Source: Paratrimastix pyriformis (lineage: Eukaryota > Preaxostyla > Paratrimastigidae). Taken from it: DNA of 64,000 nucleotides. The notes under the pieces were generated by a model. That model was not told the DNA's origin. It searched no databases and saw only the letters and a program-made list of their open reading frames with translations. Below, in pieces: positions 33,401 through 43,920 of this stretch; positions within the stretch are counted from its first letter, which is position 1; each line of letters begins with the position of its first letter. The translations under genes were made by a program, and so were the position numbers. The stretch lies in assembly GCA_027972325.1 (NCBI GenBank), contig JAPMOS010000015.1, forward strand, positions 571,501-635,500, in the 5' to 3' direction.

Positions 33401-36400
33401 GGCCGCCGAGCGGACGGCCCGCACGGACGAGGGCTGCCGGGCGGGGATGGAGGCCCTCCTCCGGGCCACCCGGGACGGCCTCACCCCCGAGGGCCGCTTC
33501 ATGCACCTGCGGCGGGGCCTCCGGCAGGCGATGGCCCGACGGCCCCCCGCCCAGCCCGTCCCGCCGGCGGCGCTGCTCGAGTGCGGCCCGGCCGTCGGGG
33601 CCCAGTGGCCGGCCCGCATCCAGGACTCCATCGCCGCCGCCCACGCCCAGGCCGCCCGGAGCGCCCTGGTGCGGGCACAGACCATCGCCCGCCACGCGGT
33701 GGCCACCCGGGCGGCCCAGCTGGCTGTCGGGACCACCCGCCAGCTGACCGCCCACCGGGGCCGCCTGCAGGCAGCACGCGAGGCCCGGCTGGCCGAGGCG
33801 CCGCCCCTCTGGGCCGCCCGCCGGGTGGCCGCACTGGCCGATGCCCGGGCAGCCCTCGAGGGCCGCAGGGCGGGGCGCCTGGCGGCCGTGGCGGAGGAGC
33901 AGCGGCGCCAGGGGGCCGCCCTCGAGGCCGCCCAGGGGGCGCAGGCCCAGGAGCGCCAGCAGGAGGCCCTGACCCGGTGCCGCGCCAGGCTGGAGGCCCG
34001 GCGGGAGGCAGCCAGGCAGCTCGTCCGAGACCGCGAAGAGGCAGCCCGCGAAGCCACAGCCCGCCTGGCTGAGGAGGCCCGCCTGGCCGAGGAGGCCCGC
34101 CTGGCTGAGGAGGCCCGCCTGGCCGAGGAGGCCCGCCTGGCCGAGGAGGCCCGCCTGGCCGAGGAGGCCCGCCTGGCCGAGGAGGCCCGCCTGGCCGAGG
34201 AGGCCCGCCTGGCCGAGGAGGCCCGCCTGGCCGAGGAGGCCCGCCTGGCCGAGGAGGCCCGCCTGGCCGAGGAGGCCCGCCTGGCCGAGGAGGCCCGCCT
34301 GGCCGAGGAGGCCCGCCTGGCCGAGGAGCAGCGGCTGGTCGAAGGGCGTGCCGCGGCTGCCCACGGGGCCGGCTCGCCTCCCCCTCGCGAGAGCCCCGCT
34401 GTGTGCCGGGCCGAGGAGCCTCCCCAGCAGCCGGAAGCGGCCCAGCTCGCGTCTGCGCCCGCCATCCCGCTGGAAGGCCGCCCCCACGCCGAAGAGGCTG
34501 CGTCCCTGGGGGCCCAAGCCCCCACCCACCAGGAGACCGCCCGGCCCGAGTCGACCGCCCCCACTGGTGCCCAAGCCCCCCAGGCCGCCGATCAGGCCCC
34601 CCAGGCCGCCGATCAGGCCACCGATCAGGCCGCCGATCAGGCCGCCGATCAGGCCGCCGATCAGGCCGCCGATCAGGCCGCCGATCAGGCCGCCGATCAG
34701 GCCCCCCAGGCCGCTGGTGGCCAGGCCACCACTGCCCAGGCGGCTGCTGCTGGGCAGGCCCCACCGGGCGGGGCTCGGCTTGTGGAATACCTCTTCAGCT
34801 GGCCCAGCGGGCCGGCGCAGGTCGAGGTTGCTGGCACCTTCAGCGGGTGGGCCCGGCTGGGGCTGGCCTTCGACGGGCCCGCGGGCTGCTGGCGGTTGGG
34901 GGTGCCCCTCGAGGCCGGCCGCAGCCACCAGTGCAAGTTCATCATCGACCGCCACACGGTCCGCCGGCCCGCGCCCTCCCTACCCCCTCCTCCTGGCCCC
35001 CTCCCTCCTCCTGGCCCCCTCCCTGGCCCTGCTGGCGTCACTCATGGGGCGCCCCTGGCGGTTGGTGTGCAGTGGGTCACGTCGCCCCAGCTGGGCACCT
35101 GCTACGACCCGGCCGGCAACCAGAACAACACCTTCTTCGTCCCGCTCCCGGCCCCGGCTGCAGCCCCCGCTCCCGCCCCCGAGGCCTCGGCTCCTGCCCC
35201 GGACGCGGCCCCGGCACTGGCCCAGCCGCAGGAACAGGCGGACGGTGCCCCCGCCCCGCTTCCCGACGCCTCTATGGCCGCGCCCGCCACTCCCCTGCCG
35301 GCTGTGCCCCGGCCACAGCCCGAGCAGCTGCCACAGCCACAGCCACAGCCCGAGCGGCTGCCCCAGGCCGATCCTCAGGCGCAGCCATCGCTCGCGAGCC
35401 CCTTGCCTGGTGAGCCCATGACGCAGATTGGTGAGCCCGTGATGCGTGTTGGTGAGCCTGCGATGCAACTTGGTGAACCCGTGACGCATATTGGGGAGCC
35501 TGCGATGCAACTCGGTGAGCCCGTGACGCAGCCTGCCACCGTGGCGCCGGAGGAGGCCCCGCAGCCAGGCCCCGAGGAGGCCCCGGCCATGGACTCGGAG
35601 GGCCTGGTGGCGCTGACGGCCGGTGAGGAGGCCCCCCGTCTGGCCGCGGCCCCTCCCCGGGCGGCCTGCTCGGCCCCGGCCCCGGCTGGGTCGACCCCGC
35701 CCGAGCCGCTGCGGCCCTTCACGCCCACCTGCCCGGGCTTGGCCCCGCCGGCCCCCGCCCCCGATGCCGAGTGGGTGTCCCCCGCCCCCATCCCCGGCTC
35801 CCCCCCGACCGGGCCGGCCTTCCCCGCGGGCTGCTGGCGGGCGGGTTGCGAGGGCCCCATCGGGGGCCCCATCGGGGGCCCGGGCGACGATCTCTTCGGG
35901 GCGCCTGGGCAGCTCCCCCACTCGCCCGCCCCCGCCCCCGTGCCGACGCCTACGCCCTCGCCCCCGCCGCCATCCCCGTCGTACTGCTCCGGTCCCTCCC
36001 TCCCCTCCCCTCCCCCCTCCTCCCTTCCCCTTCCCCTTCGTCGCCCAAGGCGGCCCCTTCGTCGCCCAAGGCGGCCCCTTCGTCGCCCAAGGCGGCCCCT
36101 TCCCTGCCCCGCCCCTGCCGGCGGCCGACACCTCCCGGCCCCGACACCAGCCCCGGCCCCAGCCCCGGCCCCGACGCCAGCCCCATCGCCAACCCCGATG
36201 GGCCCGATGGGCCCCACCCCGATGAAGGGGCGGCCGCGTCGCCCGCTCTTCAGGCCCCTGCGAGCCCGGCTCAGCCCTGCGCCCCAGAGGTCTCGGCCCA
36301 CGTGGCTCCAGCGAGCCCCGCCCCCCCCCCCGCTGGCGCCCCCGCCCCGCTGGCGCCCCCGCCCCGCTGGCGCCCCCGCCCCCGCTGGCGCCCCCGCCCC

Positions 36401-38286
36401 CGCTGGCGCCCCTGCGCCCCCGGCCGTCCCTGCACCCGAGGACCCCTCTTTGGCCGAGTGCCCCGCCGTGACGCAGCTGGCGAGCGCCCTCTTCCCGGGG
36501 ACGCCCATCCTGGTCCCGGCCTGCCTCCAGGCCGCCCCGCAGGGAGAGCCCCAGCCGGCCGCCCCGGCATCGCCATCGGAGCCCCAGGCATCGGAGCCCC
36601 AGGCCGCGGAGCCCCCCACCAGCCCCGCGACTCCGCCGGCCGTGGGGACACTCCGGCTGCCGCTGCTGCCCTCGGTGCTGCTGACCCCGCCCCAGGCCCT
36701 GCCCCCCCTGCCCGCCTACCGGGCCTCCATCCCGCTGGCCCTGATGCCGCCCCGACCCGCCCCCAGGGAGGCCTACTGGACCCCCGACACCCCGCCCCCC
36801 AGCCGGGCCGCGGTGCCCGTGGTCTCCTTCTCGCCCGCCTCCTCCAGGGCCCCCTCCCCAGCCCCAGCCCCAGCCCCAGCCCCAGCCCCAGCCCCAGCCG
36901 CCGCCCCAGCCGCAGCGGCACCCTCGCCCGCCAACCCGCCCTCGCCGGCCGACCCCACCGTCTGTCGGGCAGGGCCTCGGGGGGGCCTCAGACCACACAC
37001 ACACGTGCGCATGGACGCGCCTCCGCATGCGCATTGGCTCACACCACCCCCCTCTCCGTCTCCGTCTCCGTCTCCGTCTCCGTCTCCGTCTCCGTCTCCG
37101 TCTCCGTCTGGGCAGCGGTCACCCGGTGCGGCCGTGCCGGCCTCACCCCAGCCGCCCCAGCGAGGCGCTGCCTCGCCGCCCCGCGGCCCAACAGACAGCC
37201 CCAAGGGCAGCCTGAAGAGCAGGGGCAACCCCAAGGGCAGCCCCAAGGGCAGCCCCAAGGGCAGGCTGAGGGGCCCGAGCCCCGCCAAGCAGCCCCGCCC
37301 CCAGCGGACCCCCCGCAAGGGCAGCGCCACCCCCGAGGGCCGCCTGCCGGTCGTCGCCGAGGAGGCGGCCGCCCCGGCCGGGGCCCCGTCGCCCCCCCGT
37401 ACCAGCCTGCCCGCCGCCCGGCAGCAGGAGGCCGCCCAGGGGCGCCAGGCGGCCCTGCGGGAGGAGGCCGACCGGTGCCGGTGGGCCCAGTGGGCCGCCA
37501 CCGAGGACGCCCGCCGGGGCAACGTGGCCCGGTGCTGGCGCAGGGTCGAGGCCCTGGCCGCCCGCCAGACGGCCCAGGCCCAGGCGGCCCTCGAGGCCCA
37601 GCGGGGGCGCCTGCTGCAGGCCCGCAGGGCGCAGACGGACATGCTCCTCGCGGGCTGCGGCCCCCTCGTCCGTTCGCAGCCCCACCGGCACCCCCGCGCC
37701 GCGCCCACCTCCCTCCCGCCCTTCTCCTGGGCTGACCCTCGTCCCTGCCCCTCCTCCCCCTTGCTGCCCCCCCCTTGCTGGCATGGCACCCCAGGGGCGG
37801 GCCATGCTTGCCAACTGGCAGGGCCGCACCCAGGCCGAGCGGGCCCGGCTGGTGGCCTGGCGCGGCCTGCTGGGGACCCGCTGGGGGCCTGCCCTGCGGG
37901 AGGGCTGGCGGGCCCGGCTGGTGGCCCTCGCCCAGGAGATGCTCCTCCGCCAGCGGGCCGCCTCGGGCCAACTCGGGGCCGCCTGCCGGGGCCTCCTGCA
38001 GGCCCACGGGGGCGCCCTGGCCCAGCGGCGGGAGCAGCGGGTGGCCCTGTGGGTGGGCTCGCTGGCCCAGGGGCGGGCCGACCGCGAGGAGACCGCCCTG
38101 CAGGGGCTGCTCGTGGGCCGGCGCACCCGGCTGGCGGCGGCCTCGGGGGCCCTCCTCGAGCGGCGCGCACAGGCCCTGCAGGCCCACATGCGGGCCCTCG
38201 ACCGGCAGATGCAGGACCGCTGCCAGGCCCAGCGGGACGCCCTCGCCAGGCGGCGCCAGGACGCCCCGGCGGCCCCTGCGAGCTGA
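27349..38286 (+). CDS. Large coiled-coil protein with a CBM48 glycogen/starch-binding domain
   Basis: Exon 1 (27349-27531) starts at ATG and splices in phase 0 to 27578. Further coding blocks lie near 27,578-27,920, 28,070-28,350, 28,750-29,860, 30,080-30,280, 30,420-30,965, 31,120-31,265, 31,575-31,850, 31,980-32,530, 32,670-33,230, 33,270-34,960, 35,091-37,690 and 37,785-38,286 (TGA); exact joins are mostly unresolved. ERLYRAG, then THLEQLERR and [11 protein letters not shown], repeat the N-terminal layout of the other giant gene. Long Ala/Arg/Gln coiled coils follow, then 15 perfect ARLAEE units. The CBM48/AMPK-beta-type domain spans about 34,780-35,133: [17 protein letters not shown], then across an intron (GTCCGC...TGCAG) HTW and [10 protein letters not shown]. 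The sugar-contacting Trp, Lys, Trp and Asn positions known from AMPK-beta are all present. A disordered Pro/Ala region and a final coiled coil complete it. I infer an alpha-glucan-associated scaffold. Confidence 0.75.
28041..28068 (+). repeat. Poly-C tract of 28 bases
   Basis: An uninterrupted run of 28 C on the coding strand lies in an intron of the second giant gene, a few tens of bases before the next coding block. Confidence 0.9.
29860..30008 (+). repeat. CCCCCACGGTCACCGCCA-type 18-bp tandem repeat
   Basis: About seven units of an 18-bp repeat (CCACGGTCACCGCCACCG and close variants) follow coding sequence for an RAGMVGP motif. The run is most likely intronic, because the conserved N-terminal motif resumes after it at about 30,080. 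Confidence 0.75.
30355..30399 (+). repeat. Poly-C tract of 45 bases
   Basis: The longest homopolymer in the window: 45 consecutive C on the coding strand, within an intron of the second giant gene and just upstream of the next exon. Confidence 0.9.
30978..31106 (+). repeat. CTGCCCGCTGCC / TCTGCCC intronic repeat
   Basis: Short tandem units of CTGCCC, CTGCCCG and TCTGCCC fill an intron between two coiled-coil exons of the second giant gene. They produce stop-free frames on several strands that should not be read as protein. Confidence 0.75.
31268..31470 (+). repeat. CCCCTG / CACCGCCCTG intronic repeat
   Basis: An array of CCTGCCC and CCCCTGCC units passes into about six CTGCACCGCC units, again in an intron of the second giant gene. 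No coding role is likely. Confidence 0.75.
34059..34328 (+). repeat. Fifteen tandem 18-bp units encoding ARLAEE
   Basis: Exactly 270 bp, or 15 units of GCCCGCCTGGCCGAGGAG; units 1 and 3 have GCT in place of GCC. The units encode ARLAEE in the coiled-coil region ahead of the CBM48 domain. The six-residue period differs from the seven-residue coiled-coil heptad, so a single charged alpha helix is the better structural guess. Confidence 0.92.
34581..34711 (+). repeat. ADQA/APQA-encoding tandem repeat
   Basis: Twelve-base units of GCCGATCAGGCC, mixed with CCCCAGGCC variants, encode repeated Ala-Asp-Gln-Ala between the ARLAEE helix and the CBM48 domain. It probably forms a flexible linker. Confidence 0.85.
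35410..35531 (+). repeat. Six 21-bp units encoding GEP-type heptapeptides
   Basis: Units encode [35 protein letters not shown] and GEPVTQ. Codon choice is visibly less GC-rich here (GGT, CGT, GTT, CAA, ATT) than in the surrounding coding sequence, which suggests a different history for this block. Confidence 0.85.
37052..37109 (+). repeat. TCCGTC hexanucleotide repeat
   Basis: About nine TCCGTC/TCTCCG units end in GTCTGGGCAG. They are either a Ser-Pro linker of the second giant protein or the 3' part of an intron. Confidence 0.7.
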
Positions 38287-38678
38287 GCCGATCGGATGAC
38301 CCGGGATGATGCCCGGATGATTGATTATTTCGCATAATAACCCCCCCCCTCCTTCCTGTTCCCGTTCCCCTCATCTCGAACCCCTCTGAGCTTCGGGCGA
38401 GTCGGGAGCGCATGTTGATATTGGTGGCCACCGCACCCCCCCCCCCCCCCCCCACCCACCCAAAGTACCCCACCCAAAGATGAGGGGGCCGCCACACCAG
38501 CGGAAGGAATGGAGGAGAGGCGACACGAGGAAGCAGAAGCAGAGGGGGCGAAGAAACAGAAACAGGGGGTTGGAGAGCAGAGGGGGCGAAGAAACAGGGG
38601 GTTGGAGGTTGGAGGGACGAAGGTGGAGGTTGGAGGTTGGACGAAGGGAACAGGGGGCGCCGCTGACGCTGAGGACCC
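38287..38678. other. Convergent intergenic region
   Basis: This gap separates the stop of the second giant gene (+) from the stop of AP-3 beta (-). It holds a poly-C run near 38,429-38,451 and purine-rich sequence with a repeated AGGGGGCGAAGAAACAG motif (about 38,543 and 38,581). I see no gene. Confidence 0.5.
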
Positions 38679-41060
38679 TTAGGCCGTCTGGGGCTGGGGG
38701 CCCTTCTGGATGCGCTCGGCGATTGCCTCGGCGAGCTCCGAGTTTGCCACGAGGTTGTCGCTGCTCACCAGGACCGTCCGCCGGGCGGGCTGGACCCGGA
38801 CGAGGGTGGCGGCCCCCTGGCTGACCGACTCGCCCGCCCAGCGGAGGGTCCCGTCGGCGGCGGGGAGCAGGGGCTGCAGGTGGGCGCACCCGAGGACGGC
38901 CTGGTGGATCCACTGGGCCAGCGGCTCGCCCTGCAGGCCGCCCGGGGTGCCCGCGAAGGAGGCCTGGCACTCCATCAGGCCCTGCATCTTGTCCGCCTGG
39001 GCCTGGAAGACGCTCTCGGCCATGGCCACCGGGCGGAGCAGCTCGCCGTACGGGGCGGCGAGCGTCACCGGGTAGACGGCCCGCTCGGGCCCACGCTCGG
39101 TGGTCCGCTCGACCCTGCCCACAGACGCCACACCCACCCATGCGCCCACCCACACGGCCCACGCCAGCAAACCAAGGCGGCCCGTCAGAATGAGCCGAGC
39201 CAACCCGTAGCGAGGCCGACCCACCCATCCACATACAAGGGCGTGGGGAAGGGGGGCAAGGGGGGCAAGGGGGGCAAGGGGGGCAAGGGGGCAAGGGGGG
39301 GCAAGGGGGCAAGGGGGCAAGGGGGCAAGGGGGCAAGGGGGCAAGGGGCAGGGTGCGGACACGATCTCGAACTTGACGGGCGATGTGCGGTCGGCGAAGT
39401 CCACGTTGAGGGGCGCCTCGGCCGTGGCCCCGGGCGGGATGAAGGCCATCTCCGAGAAGGCGTGCACAGACTGGCCGTGCTCGCCAGGCTGCCCGCACAC
39501 ACCACCGCCAAACCGCCAAACCGCCCCCAGGAGTCGGGTCAGCCACCGACCTCCGATGCAGGGCGGGGGTGGCTGGGGCGGGGCGGGTGGCTGGGGCGGG
39601 ACGGACGAGGGGGCGCATGGAGAGGGACTTGACGGGGCTCGTGCCGGCGTTGGTGAAGAAGAGCCGCAGGGCGGTCATCCGGGTGCCGAACATGGAGGGC
39701 TTCCGGGTGAAGATGTACTCGATCTGCACGCCGCCGCACTTGCGCTGGTTGCAGAGCACAAGCCGGGGCCCCCCGGCAGCCACCGCCTGGCCGGCTGCAC
39801 TCGGGGCGGCAGCGGCGGGGGCGGGGGCGGGGGCGGCAGTGCGGAAGGCAGCGCCGAAGAGGGGCTGGGCGCCCTCCTCCTGGGCGGGCAGGCTGAGGGC
39901 GGCCAGGTTGAGCAGGTCCCCCTCGGCGCCCTTCTTCCCCTTGGCCGGCCGCCGGGCGGCCTCATCCTCGCTCTCCGAGCCCGACCCGCTGCCGGAGCCG
40001 CTCTCCGAGCCGGAGCCAGACCCACTGCCCGACTCGCTGTCTGACTCGCTGCCCGAGGCTGCACCGTCCAAAGACCCCGTTGGGCCAGGCAAAGGGCGAA
40101 GGGCGAAGGCAAAGGTCACGGTGAGCGGCCGGTGGGAAGACGGGTGGGGCATTGTGGGCGTGGGTGCATTGTGGAGGTGGGTGCATTGTGGAGGTGGGTG
40201 CATTGTGGGCGGGGTGACGGACCGGAGCGGCTGCGGTGGCGGCGGGGCTTCGCGGGGGCGCCCTTTGCGGCAGGGCGGGGGGCCTCGGAGCCCGAGGCGG
40301 ACTCGGCTTCGGACTCGGACCCTGAGCCCGACTCGGACCCGGAGCCCGAGCCGCTCCCGCTGGCCGAGCTGGAGACGGAGCTCTCGCTGTCCGACCCGTC
40401 TGCACCCACCCGCGGCCCGCGCCCCCGAGGCAGCGACCGCACCCCAACCACCGGAGCAGAGCGCAGCCTATGATGAGCCACCGCAGGACATGGGGGGGCC
40501 GGGCTGGGGCTGGGGGGGGCCGGGCTGGGGCTGGGGGCCGGGCTGGGGCCGGGGGCGGGGCTCAGGGCGGACCCTCGTCGCCGTAGAACTTTGTCGGGTC
40601 GGGGGCGGGGGCGTTGCTGGCGGGGATGGCGCTGTTCTTGTCGAGGCCCGCGTACTTGTTGCCGCCGCCGCCCTGCTGCTCCCAGGGGGCCGGCTGGCTC
40701 ATGGCGGCCATGCTGGCGGCCGGGATGCGCACCGACGGGTCGGGCGCCACCAGCGGGAAGGCCGGCAGCGGCTCGTACCTGCACGGGGCCAACCCCACCG
40801 TGGCGCGGTCATCAGGGGGGGGGGGGGGGGGGGGGGGGGGGGCCGCTGGGGGTGCGGGCATGGCCGAGGGGCACGGAGGGCATGGCCGGATGGCGGGGCG
40901 GGTGTGGGAGGGGCGGGGGGGGGGCAGACCCGGCCACGGGGCGCCCGACGATGTGGGTGAGGGAGCCCAGCGTGTAGCGGGTGGTGCTGCTGTTGGCGTC
41001 GACGGGGGCCATGCCCGACAGGGCAGGGGTGGCCCCGTCGACTGCAAGGAGGGAGGAGTG

Positions 41061-41094
<34 letters not shown>

Positions 41095-43866
41095 GAGCGA
41101 GAGAGAGAGAGAGGAGTGGAATGAGCAAGGGCGGCAGGGGCGAGGGGCGAGGGGCGAGGGGCGCGGACAGATGAGCGCCCTGAAGAAGCGGGCCCGGTCG
41201 CGGAGGTCGAAGGCCATGTCGTAGCGGGCCAGGTTGAGGGCGTGCTGGAGGAGGAGCCCCGTCTTGTCGGGCTGGTCGAGGTACAGCTTGACGGCCAGGT
41301 TGAGGATCTGCATCTTGACCTCGGTGGCCTCCTCGCAGAAGCCCTTGACCAGCACCCGGAGGCTGTCGGGCCCGATGTCGCGCAGCGAGGCGCAGTACTC
41401 GCCCATCACCCAGACGATCGAGGCCCGGGCCAGCGGGATGCGGGTGTCGGGCAGGATGTGGGCCATGTGCCGGATGATGCGGCTGTTGTCCTGGTCGCGG
41501 GGCGACTGCTGCAGCAGGTTCTTGATGGCCACCACGGCCTCCCCGACCACGTTCTCTGCGCCGCCCCCCGCCCCCCCCGCCCCAGCAGCAAAAGCAACAG
41601 CACAGCAGCCCCGCAGTCAGCTCGGGCGCCATCCTCGGCCCCTCCCCCCCCCCCCCCCCCCCCCCGCCAGCCGCACTCGGCCCCCCCCCCCCCCCCCAGG
41701 CGGACCGTCGCGGGCGGTGATGAGGCCCAGGAGGCCCTGCAGGCAGCTCTCGGTCATCTCGGGGCAGACCACCGCGCACCGGCCGATGGCCCGGATGGTG
41801 GCCGAGACGAAGGCCTTGTCCGCCATGTACACGTAGGCCTGCACACACACACACCCCCGGCCGCCACGGAACACGGAACACAGATGAGACGGGTGGCTCT
41901 GAGCACACCAGGGCCCAAGGCCGCCGACAGGGAGGGGACGAAGGAGGGGACGAAGGAGGGCGATGGGGAAGGTGGAGAGGGCCAGAGCACGCACTGGGCA
42001 GGCGGACCTCGAACTCCCTGAGGATGGAGCGCACGTTGGTGTCGTTGACGATCCGGGTGAGGATGTCCAGCCGGAGCAGCTTGGCCGCGGCCGAGTCGGT
42101 CACCCGGACGAAGAAGTCCTTGACGAAGGGCGCGAAGGGCACCGGCCGGGCCGCCGCCATGACGGCGATGCTCTGCAGGGCCACCGCGGCCACCTCGGGG
42201 GACTCGTAGGTGAGCCGGATCAGGGCCCGCACGGCCTGGGTGAAGTCCGCCTCGGGGGCCGCGTAGAAGTACAGCGCCGCCACGCCCAGCACCACCGCCG
42301 GGTTGCGGCCCAGCAGCAGCGGCTGCACCGAGCGCAGCAGCAGCCGGTGGTCGGGGTCCATCTCGGCGGCGCTGTACAGGTCCTCCTTCTTGGTCTTGTC
42401 CCCGTCCGCCCCCGCCGGGGCCGCTGCACCAAGACGGGGCATGCCGATGAGGCGGAGAAACGGGGCTGCAGGCCGGAGGAGGCAAGGGATGTGGCGAGGG
42501 CGGGGAGCCGGCGCGGGGAGGGCAGGATGGAGGGGCCGCGGGGCGGACCGGGCTTGCCGAAGAAGGCGTCGACGTCGTCGTAGAAACCCTTCTTCTCCTT
42601 CTTGGGCTCGCCGCCCGCCGGGCCGCTGGCGTTGGAGGAGGCCGCCTCGGCAGCAGCGTCCCGGGGCTGCCAGCCAGAAGGCGCCCAGCCCACGAGAGGC
42701 GACGCAGCCGTCAGGTCGCACCCAGACAAAGACAACGGCACAAAGACAACGGCACAAAGACAACGGCACAAAGACAACGGCACAAAGGCGAAGGCAGCGG
42801 GCGGAGGCGGAGCGATGCGAGGGCGGGCATTGGGGCGGGCATTGGGCGGGCATTGGGGCGGGCATTGGGGCGGGCATTGGGGCGGGCATTGGGGCGGGCA
42901 TTGGGGCGGGCATTGGGGCGGGCATTGGGGCGGGCATTGGGGCGGGCATTGGGGCGGGCATTGGGCGGGCATTGGGGCGGACCGCGTCGGGGGGCGGGCA
43001 GCTCATGGGGTTGACGAACTGCGAGCGGGTGTAGTGGAGCAGGACGCGCAGGGTGATGGTCTGGCTCCACTCGTCCAGGTCGACCAGCAGGTGGCACAGC
43101 TTGCGGAAGTGCGGGTGCAGCAGGTCCCACCGGTCGGGGCAGATCTCACTGAAGGCGAACAGGGCCGGGCCCAGCACCAGGGTCGTGTTGTCCCGCAGCA
43201 GCGACACGATGCACTCGATCATGGAGTCCTTCTGGTCGGGCTCCAGGCTGCCGGGACCCCGGTGTGAGATGGCGCGATGTGGAAGAGGGCAGGCCCGAGG
43301 GGCGGAACCGACCTGACGATCTTGGGGATGGCAAGGGCGGCGGCCTTGCGGACGAAGGGCGACGAATCTGTCGAGGCCTTCTGGACGTCGCGCGCCACAA
43401 CGTGGACGATATCGCGGGATCGGATGGAAGAGAGGACGCGGAGAGAAAGGGCACGCACAAGGGCGTTCGGATTCTCAACAATATCCTTGTGGAGTTTATC
43501 AACGCAAAGGAGGCAAAGATCTGGGTTCACCTCTGCATAGTGAACAATGTACTGGAAAACAAGTCGCTTCACATCCAGGGACGGGGTGATAATGGACTTG
43601 ACCACAGATGGGAACAGTTCCGAAACGTTGAGACCCTTGGAGATCAACTAAAAAGAAAACACAATCAACGCTAACTCGTCGACGGGAAATGGTCCCGACC
43701 CCAAAGGTCCGTTTCATGGCCTCAAACTTTCGCATGGGATCGCGAGACTCGAGGAGCTCGCGAATCTCCTCGACTTTTTTCGGATTCACATCCAAATAAT
43801 AAGGATTATCGAGGCCTGCGAAAAAGAATCAATCGAAGCCGGCAGCAAGACGCCCAGACCCGCCAT
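38679..43866 (-). CDS. AP3B: AP-3 adaptor complex subunit beta
   Basis: The first exon is only seven bases (ATGGCGG, 43866-43860); a 44-nt intron starting GTCTGG leads to exon 2 (43815-43700), giving [20 protein letters not shown]. Following exons carry the AP-3 beta HEAT-repeat trunk: [71 protein letters not shown] and [13 protein letters not shown], all aligned in order with animal AP3B1. The hinge has the family's acidic serine stretch (about 39,965-40,060 and 40,280-40,400). The C-terminal part ([17 protein letters not shown] to [16 protein letters not shown]) ends at TAA 38,679. AP-3 sorts cargo from endosomes or Golgi to lysosome-like organelles. Introns contain several minisatellites and poly-G/C runs. 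It is divergent from the SWIB gene. Confidence 0.93.
39245..39352 (-). repeat. GGGGGGCAA minisatellite in AP-3 beta intron
   Basis: About twelve 8- to 9-bp units (GGGGGGCAA, later GGGGGCAA) lie between two AP-3 beta C-terminal exons. Confidence 0.85.
40818..40841 (-). repeat. Poly-G tract (poly-C on the coding strand)
   Basis: An unbroken G run of about 24 bases on the + strand, hence poly-C in the sense of AP-3 beta, lies in an intron between hinge exons. Confidence 0.85.
41063..41113 (-). repeat. GA dinucleotide repeat in AP-3 beta intron
   Basis: Two blocks of GAGAGA separated by GTGAGC form a simple microsatellite within an AP-3 beta intron. Confidence 0.9.
42821..42980 (-). repeat. GGGGCGGGCATT minisatellite in AP-3 beta intron
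   Basis: About twelve units of 11-12 bp (GGGGCGGGCATT) fill an intron between the exon ending at SQFVNPM and the exon starting near [10 protein letters not shown]. All frames through it are open and give spurious Ala/Pro or Gly/His repeats. Confidence 0.9.
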
Positions 43867-43920
43867 CCGATGTGGGGTCTAGAAACAAGGTAAGCTCGAC
43901 AGCTGTTTTTGTTTGAATCG
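43867..43920. promoter_or_regulatory. 54-bp divergent promoter between AP-3 beta and the SWIB gene
   Basis: Only 54 bases separate the two start codons (43866 on the minus strand, 43921 on the plus strand). Both starts are confirmed by splicing into conserved protein. The segment is AT-richer than its neighbours and includes CTGTTTTTGTTTG. Both transcripts must start here or within the other gene's leader. Confidence 0.7.

Noticed and set aside
42821-42980. Ala/Pro/Asn repeat protein on the minus strand
   Set aside because: This is the translation of a 12-bp intronic minisatellite of AP-3 beta; flanking exons align to AP-3 beta without it.
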